Shown here: one piece after another, positions 18,601 to 25,526 of the stretch
Layout: every line of letters begins with the position of its first letter
Numbering within the stretch: the stretch's first letter is position 1
From: RUG695 sp050943135
Lineage (GTDB): Bacteria > Planctomycetota > Planctomycetia > Pirellulales > Thermoguttaceae
Assembly: GCA_050943135.1 (NCBI GenBank)
Contig: JBMNOP010000015.1
Coordinates: forward strand, 1-58,794
Direction of reading: 5' to 3'
Length of the DNA stretch: 58,794 nt
Notes under the pieces: generated by a model
Database searches by the model: none
Told to the model about the DNA's origin: nothing
What the model saw: the letters and a program-made list of their open reading frames with translations, nothing else
Made by a program: the position numbers and the translations under genes

Positions 18601-19462
18601 CGGGCATCAAGATTGGGAAGGTTCCGGCCGAGTAACGATCTCGCGAGCCCAGCTTACGGTCAGCGGCACCACGGTTGCGGATAAAATCTACGACGGTACT
18701 ACCGACGCCACCGTAACCCTCGGGCAGGTTTCCGGCATTTTCGCGGGCGATAATGTGGTTGTGGCCGCCTCGACGGAATTCCCGTCGGCCGAAATCGGCG
18801 ATTATTTTCTGACGGTCCGTTACACCATTTCCGGAGCCCAGTCCTCGAACTACATCGCTCCGGTCAATGATTCGGTACCGGCCTCGATCACCGGCGGTGG
18901 CGGACAACTTGCGGCCCCGACGATTCAGACCGGTATTCGCGGTGTTTATGTTTCCGCCGGTGCGAACCGCCATCAGATCGTCTGGACTACTGTTGCCAAT
19001 GCTTCCGGTTATGAACTTTCTTACACCACCGGCGGGGGCACTTGGACGTCGATCGAGACGACCGGGACCGACGCGGTTGTCCTCAGCCTGACCTATGGCA
19101 CCGACGTGACTTACCGCGTTCGCGCGTTGGGGGCCGGTTCCTACACCGATTCGGACTGGAGCCCGTCCAAGACGTTCAATGTTTGTCCGATGGACATTAA
19201 CAACGACGGCGATATTTCCGGCGGTGACCGTGCCCTCCTTTCGAGCGCCTGGCTTGCCGAGGAAGGTGACGACGAATACCGTGCCTACTGCGACATCAAC
19301 GGTGACGGCGACATTTCGAACGGTGACCGTGTCTTCATTTCCCGCAACTGGCTCTCGGAGGCAGGCGACGCCGACCTTACGTATCCTCCCGCACTTCAAG
19401 CCGATGCCGTTTTCGCCGAATTTGCTTCGGCCGATCTCGACGTTGACCTGAGCGTCTTCTGA
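15629..19462 (+). CDS. Large secreted beta-helix protein with YDG-like, Fn3-like and dockerin domains
   Basis: 1277 residues. The N-terminus carries NLRLESLEDRMLLAV, the LEPR-XLL-type motif of planctomycete exported giants. Residues about 55-900 are beta-helix-type repeats rich in N-x-A-x-x-x-GGG, with a CSLREA-like block VVSLREALIYAE near 405. Then come a YDG-like domain (about 1005-1085, ADKIYDGTTDATVTL), an Fn3-like domain (about 1094-1180) and two dockerin calcium loops (DINNDGDISGGD and DINGDGDISNGD) before a C-terminal tail ending FAEFASADLDVDLSVF. It is probably an adhesin or glycan-binding surface protein. AGGAG eight bases upstream supports the ATG. Its domain plan is repeated in the gene at 47055. 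Confidence 0.88.
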   Translation: MRKLPFGNHERKNTVATRNLRLESLEDRMLLAVTAGSDATAALVAPAQPTGATVVVSDLTQAALEAAIAGAAAGDTITFSVSGTISLTSAVTIDKSITIDGGSTIKLDAGGNDRIFNVSSAATQFNLYNIELTGGYAATGSNGGVFSLETNSTARLVNCSVHGNSSEDFAGAFHVYGKLYLENCQVFDNTATIGGAMLIQGMWNQGSALVNATDTVFYNNRATSESSFGGVVENQCGQLVLNSCSVAGNSAAYGAILTWSCVLQDGGGNFVYYASSTTLNDTIVAYNYGVDEACADIYEYYISYTGQTHSPEYISGMKETILDNIACNNSIVGLQGEFFTVAPEFDAAGNLINADAVDLTIRSDSAAARYQIGVNPPVYTGEEYTDADLIVTTLDDVVDGSDGVVSLREALIYAELGEFSDIPTITFAENLSGGTIYLEHGALALNNSVTVTADNITIDAQGNSRVFFAKSYNYQMDIPNLRPSYPTIADCPTHDFSTEYMINVSLTGLTLTGGKSGISYYFNGGGGIWADQNVQLAMNECIVTGNTFVNNTGQAYEQGGGGLAVTHYSTLQMNNCEVTNNSVYALEYNGNTILRGGGIFTGTNAVAEITNTLISGNALTTVNAESNPGAYGSWATQGGGVYSNGDLTIYRYCTISDNICRGGVYENIGAGVYNIANINPRAGAENNWAFRVDNSQIVGNVAGDSQIGNNGFSFGAGVFNSGYAIMIGDLIAENLVDGGSFPEPNVYGRGARGAGIYNSGAIAVYYCTITNNVGQIVPYDELDLATLKSFGSGFYNTGAGAPTFIGCILVDNIARSNGGGLTSKADLFHDSSSSFTLRASLYDQGGVSGTGITYDNSTRRNLTRPLFEEGSYLLTSDSQAVDKIAADPGTGYYFEFYDWDLRNDPYVRVFNEMQDYGCYEYQTEPTPTPTFECTVENYTGVYDATAHTITIGGTEEGDTIYYSSDGVNYSTNVISYASVGVRTIYVRVSRAGHQDWEGSGRVTISRAQLTVSGTTVADKIYDGTTDATVTLGQVSGIFAGDNVVVAASTEFPSAEIGDYFLTVRYTISGAQSSNYIAPVNDSVPASITGGGGQLAAPTIQTGIRGVYVSAGANRHQIVWTTVANASGYELSYTTGGGTWTSIETTGTDAVVLSLTYGTDVTYRVRALGAGSYTDSDWSPSKTFNVCPMDINNDGDISGGDRALLSSAWLAEEGDDEYRAYCDINGDGDISNGDRVFISRNWLSEAGDADLTYPPALQADAVFAEFASADLDVDLSVF

Positions 19463-19518
19463 TTTGATCTTTTTCGAATCGAAGTTTCCGACGTTTAATA
19501 GTCTGGTCGGAGAGGTTT

Positions 19519-19564
19519 CCCGGCGTTTGCCTTTCGCTTGAAGGGTAAGCGCCGGGTCTTTTTT
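19519..19564 (+). terminator. Rho-independent terminator after the beta-helix gene
   Basis: CCCGGCG at 19519-19525 pairs with CGCCGGG at 19550-19556 and is followed by TCTTTTTT, 57 bases after the stop codon. Confidence 0.8.
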
Positions 19565-19751
19565 GCGGGAAGTGCCGGAAGCCGAAATCGCCCGACCGAA
19601 AGCTGCCGGGGAGGGAAAGTCACACCCTTCTCTTTCAGCAAAAGCAAAATCGGGTAGAATGATGGGAAGTGCCGGCGTCCGATAATATTTCCATGGAGAT
19701 AATATTATGCAGAGATAACGGTTACAGAGATCACAGAGAAACCGAATCTTC

Positions 19752-21644
19752 ATGCAGACCGGCGGTACACCCTACTATTTTGACCCCGAATTGCGACGAA
19801 AAGTCGAATCAATCCTTCTTCCCGATGTTCAGCTTCCCGGCCAATACATCGGGGGAGAATTGGGGCGCGTTGTCAAAGAGGCGCGTACGGTCCGCGGGCG
19901 TTTCTGCTTTTCTTTTCCCGATGCCTACACGATCGGGATGAGCAACTACGCGCTCCAGGTCCTCTACGCGATCGTGAACGCGCGACCCGACCTCTGTTGC
20001 GAACGGGCCTTCGCTCCATTTCCCGATATGGAAGCGAAATTGAGGCAGAACGATTTGCCCCTCTATTCCCTCGAAACCTTCTCGCCCCTTTGGTCGTTCG
20101 ATGTTGTGGGGTTCACCCTGCAACACGAACTCGGCTCCACGAATATTCTGACGATGCTTGACTTGGGACGAATCCCGATTCATCGCGAGGAACGCCGGGC
20201 CGAAGAACCGCTCGTGATGGCCGGGGGGCCCGCCGCCTTCAATCCGGAACCGCTCGCCCCCTTCTTCGACTTTTTCTTGATCGGTGATGGGGAAGCGGCT
20301 CAGATCGAGATGATCGACTACTGGCTCGAATTGCGTGCCGAGGCACACTTGCCGCGTGCCTATGAGTCGCGCCTCGGGAAAAAGCCCGAAGGGTGGGAGG
20401 CACTCCCGCTCGACGAGTCGCGGCGGCTGCGACGCGAAATGCTTCTGAAAATGGCGCGGAGATTCCCGTGGGGGTATGTCCCCGAGTTCTATTCTGTCGA
20501 GATCGCCCCGAGCGGTCGCGCCCGTCGTCCCCGGCCGACCGAGCCGGGGGTTCCGGAGTATATCCGTCCGGCCATCATCAGGAGTCTCAACGATTATCCG
20601 CCTCCCGCCTCGCCGGTCGTTCCGTTGGTCGAAAGTGTGCACGATCGCGTGGCGATTGAAATTATGCGCGGTTGCCCCCAGAAGTGTCGCTTCTGCCAAA
20701 GCACCACGATCAAGCGTCCCTTACGATTCCGAGACATCAAGCCGATTGTTGATTCGGCCATCGCCGCATGCTGTTCTACCGGTGGTAACGAGGTAACTCT
20801 CCTTTCCCTCTCGTCGAGCGAGTACCTGAAATTCGACGAGTTGATAAACGAGTTCTCGCGACGGGCTTCCCCGAAAGGAATCGCGGTCTCGGTGCCGAGT
20901 CTGCGTGTCAATCATCAGCTCTCCGAGGTGGTAGGGAGTCTTACGACCGAGCGCTCGAGCGCTCTGACGATCGCGCCCGAGGCGGCGCTCGACTCAATGC
21001 GCGAAAAGATTGCCAAAAAGGTAACCAACGAAGACCTGATGAATGGGTGTCGTAGTGCCTTCGAACACGGGTTTTACCGAATCAAAATGTATTTCATGGT
21101 TGGGTTTCCCGGCGAAACCGACGAAGATATCGACGGGATCATCGACCTGTGCGAACAGGTCTCGCGTCTCGGAAAAGAGGTGCGCGGCAAATGGCCGGTG
21201 ATCGTGGCCAATGTTTCGAACTTTATCCCGAAGCCGCAGACTCCTCTCCAGTGGGCGCCGATGGCAACCGAAGAGGTCCTTCGTCGTACCCACGAACGTT
21301 TACGCCGTCGGCCGCGCGGCAGGTCGATCGACCTGAAATACCACTACCTGAAAGCGAGTCTTCTCGAAGGGCTCCTGGCGCGCGGCGATCGCCGTCTCGC
21401 CAAAATGATCGAGCTCGCGTGGCAAAAAGGTGCCCGGTTCGAGGCATGGAAAGACCGGTTCGATTGGCGTGTTTGGGACGAGGCTGAGAAGGAGGCCGGA
21501 ATCGATCGACAGGTGATCGCCCATACCCCCTATCGACTTGACGAGGAACTTCCGTGGGACCACATCACCATCTGGGCCGGGAAAGAAAAACTCAAAAAAG
21601 AGGCTCGCGAAAGCGGAATGATCAAGCCCGATTCCGAGTCATGA
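19752..21644 (+). CDS. B12-binding-type radical SAM protein (TIGR03960-like)
   Basis: 630 residues. The N-terminal ~230 residues resemble the cobalamin-binding-like region of this family (FSFPDAYTIGMSNYALQVLY, then GGPAAFNPEPLAPFFD and FLIGDGEA). The radical SAM core follows, with the cluster cysteines at 308, 312 and 315 in RGCPQKCRFC. Later residues include KMYFMVGFPGETDEDI. The family is widespread in anaerobes, often linked to RNase G/ribosome genes, and has no settled function. In many genomes it is fused or adjacent to a DUF2344 protein, which is absent here. The start at 19752 has no clear Shine-Dalgarno. Confidence 0.85.
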   Translation: MQTGGTPYYFDPELRRKVESILLPDVQLPGQYIGGELGRVVKEARTVRGRFCFSFPDAYTIGMSNYALQVLYAIVNARPDLCCERAFAPFPDMEAKLRQNDLPLYSLETFSPLWSFDVVGFTLQHELGSTNILTMLDLGRIPIHREERRAEEPLVMAGGPAAFNPEPLAPFFDFFLIGDGEAAQIEMIDYWLELRAEAHLPRAYESRLGKKPEGWEALPLDESRRLRREMLLKMARRFPWGYVPEFYSVEIAPSGRARRPRPTEPGVPEYIRPAIIRSLNDYPPPASPVVPLVESVHDRVAIEIMRGCPQKCRFCQSTTIKRPLRFRDIKPIVDSAIAACCSTGGNEVTLLSLSSSEYLKFDELINEFSRRASPKGIAVSVPSLRVNHQLSEVVGSLTTERSSALTIAPEAALDSMREKIAKKVTNEDLMNGCRSAFEHGFYRIKMYFMVGFPGETDEDIDGIIDLCEQVSRLGKEVRGKWPVIVANVSNFIPKPQTPLQWAPMATEEVLRRTHERLRRRPRGRSIDLKYHYLKASLLEGLLARGDRRLAKMIELAWQKGARFEAWKDRFDWRVWDEAEKEAGIDRQVIAHTPYRLDEELPWDHITIWAGKEKLKKEARESGMIKPDSES

Positions 21645-21757
21645 GCGAGGGGGGTATGCGCCTCTTTCCCGCGAGGGGAAGAGAAACGCCGTAAACGGAG
21701 AATTGTCGCCTTCGAGAGATAAAATAACCTTCGATACAGAATAAGGCGGGTACGACA

Positions 21758-22075
21758 GTGGACGAAAAGAAAGAAGTAACGTTTCGTGATTTTCAGGCGT
21801 TGATTCGGAAAATGTATTACGAGAAAGACGCCCAGCGGGGAGTCGAAGCCACATTCATGTGGCTGATCGAAGAAATCGGCGAATTGGCGACCGCGTTGCG
21901 TTCCGAGACAAAGGAGAAACTTCGTGGCGAATTTGCCGACGTTATCGCCTGGCTGACGACGATCGCCAATGTCTGCGATATTGATCTGACCGAGGCACTT
22001 GCCGAAAAATACGGTTCGGGTTGCCCGGGATGCGGGCAGTTCGTTTGTGTCTGTCCCGATGAGGAGAAACCGTGA
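21758..22075 (+). CDS. MazG-like nucleotide pyrophosphohydrolase
   Basis: 105 residues with the MazG metal-binding pattern: WLIEEIGELATAL and EFADVIAWLTTIAN supply the ExxE and ExxD acids. Such small all-alpha enzymes hydrolyse non-canonical or excess NTPs to NMP and pyrophosphate. The C-terminus adds a cysteine cluster (CPGCGQFVCVC), unusual for the family and probably a metal site. The start is GTG at 21758. The stop overlaps the next gene's GTG, so the two are coupled. Confidence 0.85.
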   Translation: MDEKKEVTFRDFQALIRKMYYEKDAQRGVEATFMWLIEEIGELATALRSETKEKLRGEFADVIAWLTTIANVCDIDLTEALAEKYGSGCPGCGQFVCVCPDEEKP

Positions 22076-24375
22076 GTTTTGTACTTCGTTCCTTCCTCGA
22101 ATCGGTCGCGGTCCCGGCCGTACTTCTGTACTGTGCCCTGCTCCCGGCCGAGGTGTTTCCTTCCGAAAACCACATCTTGTCTGCCGACTTTACTCATGAC
22201 ACGCTGTCGATTGAGATGACCGTCGGGTTCGACGGTTGTTACAAGTGCGGGTTTCTGACTCCAGCCGAGGTTCGTCTTTCGTCCGGGGATTGGGCCGGGG
22301 GGCTCGAAGGCTCGACATTACGCGTCGTGCTCGAATCGGAAGATCCCGACGCGACGCCGACTTGCTGGGAAAGAGAAGTTTTCTTCCGCCCAAACGAATT
22401 GTGCCGGGTCGATTTTCTCTTTATGTCGGGGCGAGAGGGTGCGCCGCTGACCGTTTCCGTTTTTTCCTCCGAGGGGGGTGAGCTCGCTCGGCGCGTCTTT
22501 AAGCCGGAAGGAACGGCTCGCGCGCTACGGTCGACGGGGGGGGCGTCGGCGTCCCCCTTTCCGAAGCCGATCGAAGCACAGCGGCCGATCTGGTTGATTA
22601 TCGGCGGTGATGCCTCGGCCCCAACCCGGATGTTAAACTCGTTGCAACTCCCCTCGGAACGGGTTCCCGTTCCGGTTCCGATCGAGCGGTTGGCCGACCT
22701 GCCTCGAGAGTCGGACGGTCTGGATGCCGCCGACCTGGTGGTCCTTAATACGTCGGATCCGCGGGCTTACGATGATGCGCGGCAGGCCGCCGAGGTCCTA
22801 AACCAGTGGACCATGCGGGGGGGGAAGACGATCCTTTTCGGTAGTCCCGAAACGGTCGACCTGTTGGCACCCGGCCAACCGCTTGCCGATTTCGTTCCGG
22901 GTACGATTCGCGCCTCACGGCCGGCGGAACTGCGTGCCGCACCGTCACTGGTCCGCTTTGTGCCGAAAGCCAAAAACCTGGTGATGCTCGGTTCGCTCGA
23001 TTCTCCCTACCTGAAGTTTCCGTTCCTTGAATCGATCGCGCCCGGAGCGCGGGTCGAATTGCACGAAGAGGGAACCCCGCTCCTTGTCCGTGAGCCGGTC
23101 GGGTTCGGTACCCACACTTTTTTTGCGCCCGATATCGGGGCGGCTCCGTTGACCGATTGGATCGGACACAACGGACTACTGATGAAAATCTTCGAGCCCG
23201 AGGTCGAGCGCCTGACCACCCAGTCGGAACAAACCGGACTGATTCGTCTCGGATACCGAGACCTGGCCGGTCAGCTCCGTAGTGCGCTCGATCGGTTCGA
23301 GTCGGTTCACCCGTTCCCCTTTTCGGTGGTTTTCGCTCTGATGGCCTTTTTTGTCGCGGTCGTCGGACCGCTCGACTGGTTTCTTACCCACCGCCTCTTC
23401 AAGCGTCCGAACCTTACCTGGCTCACACTGCCGGCTTGGCTTTTCCTGTTTGCGGGACTGGCGGTTTGGCTCGGTGGGCAATTCCATACCAAGGAGTTCC
23501 GGGTCAATATTGCCGAGATGGTCGACATGGACGCCGAGACCGGACTGGTGCGCGGCTCACTTTGGGGGGGAATCTATGCGCCGCAAGACGCCCGGCTCGA
23601 TATGACGGCGGGTACCGCGGCATCCGCTTTTTCCGACACGCAAACACGTCTGACCTGGCTCGGCCTGACCGGAGACGGATTGGGGGGAATTTCTTCGCCG
23701 ATACGAAGTCTCGGCACACCATCTGAGGGGTATCTTCTCGACGGTGGGTCAATTTACCGTTTTCCCGTACCGATTCGATCGACCCGTTCGGTTTCGGCCC
23801 GGTGGTTTGCACGGCGCGAACCGCTTGTGGCTCGGCTGACCGACCGCAACGGGAAGCTTTCCGGTTCGCTCGTCAACCCGTTTGACGAGCAGCTCTCGGG
23901 GGTGATTCTTCTTTACGGCGGCCACGCCTGGGTTCTCGGCTCCCTCCCGCCCGGCGAATCGCGATTCGATTCTTCCGTCCCGAGGACCGACGAGGTACAA
24001 CGGATCCTACTCGGCGCGATCAGCCCGTTCGACGGCCGACTCGGTAACGTCGAAGGGAGAACCGCATGGGAGCGATTCGGCGACACCTCGACCGATGTTC
24101 TTCCGATCCTTCGCGTGAGCGGTTTTTACCGGCTGGCCGGAGGGCGCCTGGCGTTGGGACTTGGCAACGAGGGAATGGCTCGGCTTGACGGTTCCGATGC
24201 CCTGGAGGCCGGTCGGGCAATCCTCTTGGCCGCGGGGCCGAAAAGCAGAAGCCGTCTTGAAATCGACTTTCCCGGAGAGCAGGCAGCAAGTCCGAGATTC
24301 CTGGGGGGCGCGCTGCGGATTTGGATTCCCGTGGAATCGGCCGACCCCACCGACGGCAACTCCGCCGTTGAATAA
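22072..24375 (+). CDS. Large membrane-anchored protein, planctomycete-type, function unknown
   Basis: 767 residues starting at a GTG that overlaps the mazG stop. A signal peptide (AVPAVLLYCALLPAEVFP) is followed by an exported N-terminal half with a ThuA/GATase-like strand-helix pattern (IWLIIGGDAS; GGKTILFGSPE). Two membrane helices sit at about 415-470 (FSVVFALMAFFVAVVGPLDWF and the next hydrophobic stretch), and a C-terminal soluble part follows. Similar proteins in planctomycetes lie beside ABC transporter genes, as here (an ATPase starts 137 bases downstream). I infer a role with that transporter but cannot name one. Confidence 0.6.
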   Translation: MSFVLRSFLESVAVPAVLLYCALLPAEVFPSENHILSADFTHDTLSIEMTVGFDGCYKCGFLTPAEVRLSSGDWAGGLEGSTLRVVLESEDPDATPTCWEREVFFRPNELCRVDFLFMSGREGAPLTVSVFSSEGGELARRVFKPEGTARALRSTGGASASPFPKPIEAQRPIWLIIGGDASAPTRMLNSLQLPSERVPVPVPIERLADLPRESDGLDAADLVVLNTSDPRAYDDARQAAEVLNQWTMRGGKTILFGSPETVDLLAPGQPLADFVPGTIRASRPAELRAAPSLVRFVPKAKNLVMLGSLDSPYLKFPFLESIAPGARVELHEEGTPLLVREPVGFGTHTFFAPDIGAAPLTDWIGHNGLLMKIFEPEVERLTTQSEQTGLIRLGYRDLAGQLRSALDRFESVHPFPFSVVFALMAFFVAVVGPLDWFLTHRLFKRPNLTWLTLPAWLFLFAGLAVWLGGQFHTKEFRVNIAEMVDMDAETGLVRGSLWGGIYAPQDARLDMTAGTAASAFSDTQTRLTWLGLTGDGLGGISSPIRSLGTPSEGYLLDGGSIYRFPVPIRSTRSVSARWFARREPLVARLTDRNGKLSGSLVNPFDEQLSGVILLYGGHAWVLGSLPPGESRFDSSVPRTDEVQRILLGAISPFDGRLGNVEGRTAWERFGDTSTDVLPILRVSGFYRLAGGRLALGLGNEGMARLDGSDALEAGRAILLAAGPKSRSRLEIDFPGEQAASPRFLGGALRIWIPVESADPTDGNSAVE

Positions 24376-24512
24376 CGACTCGGACACAAAGACGAAGAAG
24401 GAATGAGTGGACGACGCAACATTTAACGATGTTATCGCCGGGGAATTCGCCAGGGCAGAGATTTTATAACAACAGACCATCAATCAGAGGATCATCAAAA
24501 CCGGTAACAGAT

Positions 24513-25478
24513 ATGGAAATGATCAAAACCGAAGACCTGACCAAACAGTATGGTAAACTTTTCGCACTGAAAGACCTGAATCTGAGCCTCAACGAGGGGG
24601 ACCTGTTCGGGTTTATCGGTCCGAACGGGGCGGGGAAGACGACGACGATGAGAATTCTGGCGACTCTCCTGCAACCGACCTGGGGGGAAGCGTATATCTG
24701 TGGTCTTTCGATCTACACCCGTCCGAAAGAAATACGCCGGCAGATCGGATTTATGCCCGACTTTTTCGGCGTTTACGATGATATGAAAGTGATCGAGTAT
24801 CTCGAGTTTTTTGCCTCGGCGTACCGAATTCGCGGTGAGGCCCGCAAAAAAGTCTGCGCCGATGTTCTCGACCTGGTCGACCTCGGCTACAAACGCGAGG
24901 CCCTCGTGACCAGTCTGTCGCGTGGAATGACCCAGCGGCTCGGCCTGGCGCGTGTGTTGCTCCATGATCCGGCGGTCCTTTTGCTCGACGAGCCGGCCAG
25001 CGGTCTCGACCCGCGGGCGCGTATCGAAATGCGTGAACTCTTAAAGCGGCTCGGTGGTCGGGGAAAGACGATCATGGTCTCTAGCCATATCCTGCCGGAA
25101 CTGGCCGATATCTGCAACAAGGTCGGAATCATCGAGCGGGGGGATATGCTCGTCAGCTCCGAGGTGAGCGATGTGATGAAACGAGTCCGAGACCGTCCGG
25201 TGTTGATCGTGCGACTCCTCGACGAACCCGGATCTCCCGGGGGAAATGCCTGGGTCGACGCCGCGCTCAAATTCCTTTCGGACCAGCCGGAAGTCGAGTC
25301 GGCCGACCTGAAAAAGGGAGAGATCGTTATCACGGTCAAAAAGGGAGTTCCCCTTGATGCGTACGCCGAAATTCTGCCACGGCTTATCGGTGAAGGGTTC
25401 CGCGTTCGCTCGTTCCGCGAAGAGGAAATCAACCTCGAAACCGCCTTTATGGCGCTGACCAAGGGGATGACTGCATAA
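24513..25478 (+). CDS. ABC transporter ATP-binding protein
   Basis: 321 residues with all ATPase motifs: Walker A GPNGAGKTTT, signature SLSRGMTQRLG, Walker B VLLLDEPASGLD and the H-loop in SSHILPE. The ~100-residue C-terminal extension is typical of ABC-2-type exporters (gliding/Nos/drug subfamilies). I start at the ATG at 24513, where family similarity begins, rather than at 24429. No permease gene follows; the only membrane protein nearby is the upstream 767-residue protein, and the next gene points the other way. Confidence 0.92.
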   Translation: MEMIKTEDLTKQYGKLFALKDLNLSLNEGDLFGFIGPNGAGKTTTMRILATLLQPTWGEAYICGLSIYTRPKEIRRQIGFMPDFFGVYDDMKVIEYLEFFASAYRIRGEARKKVCADVLDLVDLGYKREALVTSLSRGMTQRLGLARVLLHDPAVLLLDEPASGLDPRARIEMRELLKRLGGRGKTIMVSSHILPELADICNKVGIIERGDMLVSSEVSDVMKRVRDRPVLIVRLLDEPGSPGGNAWVDAALKFLSDQPEVESADLKKGEIVITVKKGVPLDAYAEILPRLIGEGFRVRSFREEEINLETAFMALTKGMTA

Positions 25479-25526
25479 CACGCCACCCCGTAGGACAACC
25501 CTCGCTCGCGTTTCGAAAAGGGACCT

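Noticed and set aside
15629..19462. Autotransporter (type V secretion) passenger
   Set aside because: No C-terminal beta-barrel; the protein ends in dockerin repeats and a short tail.
18254..19753. 499-codon minus-strand open frame
   Set aside because: Antisense to the beta-helix/dockerin gene, whose domains are clear in the sense frame.
24408..24470. 20-codon frame with a ribosome site between the membrane protein and the ABC ATPase genes
   Set aside because: Too short, no hydrophobic or other meaningful pattern, not clearly coupled to the next gene.
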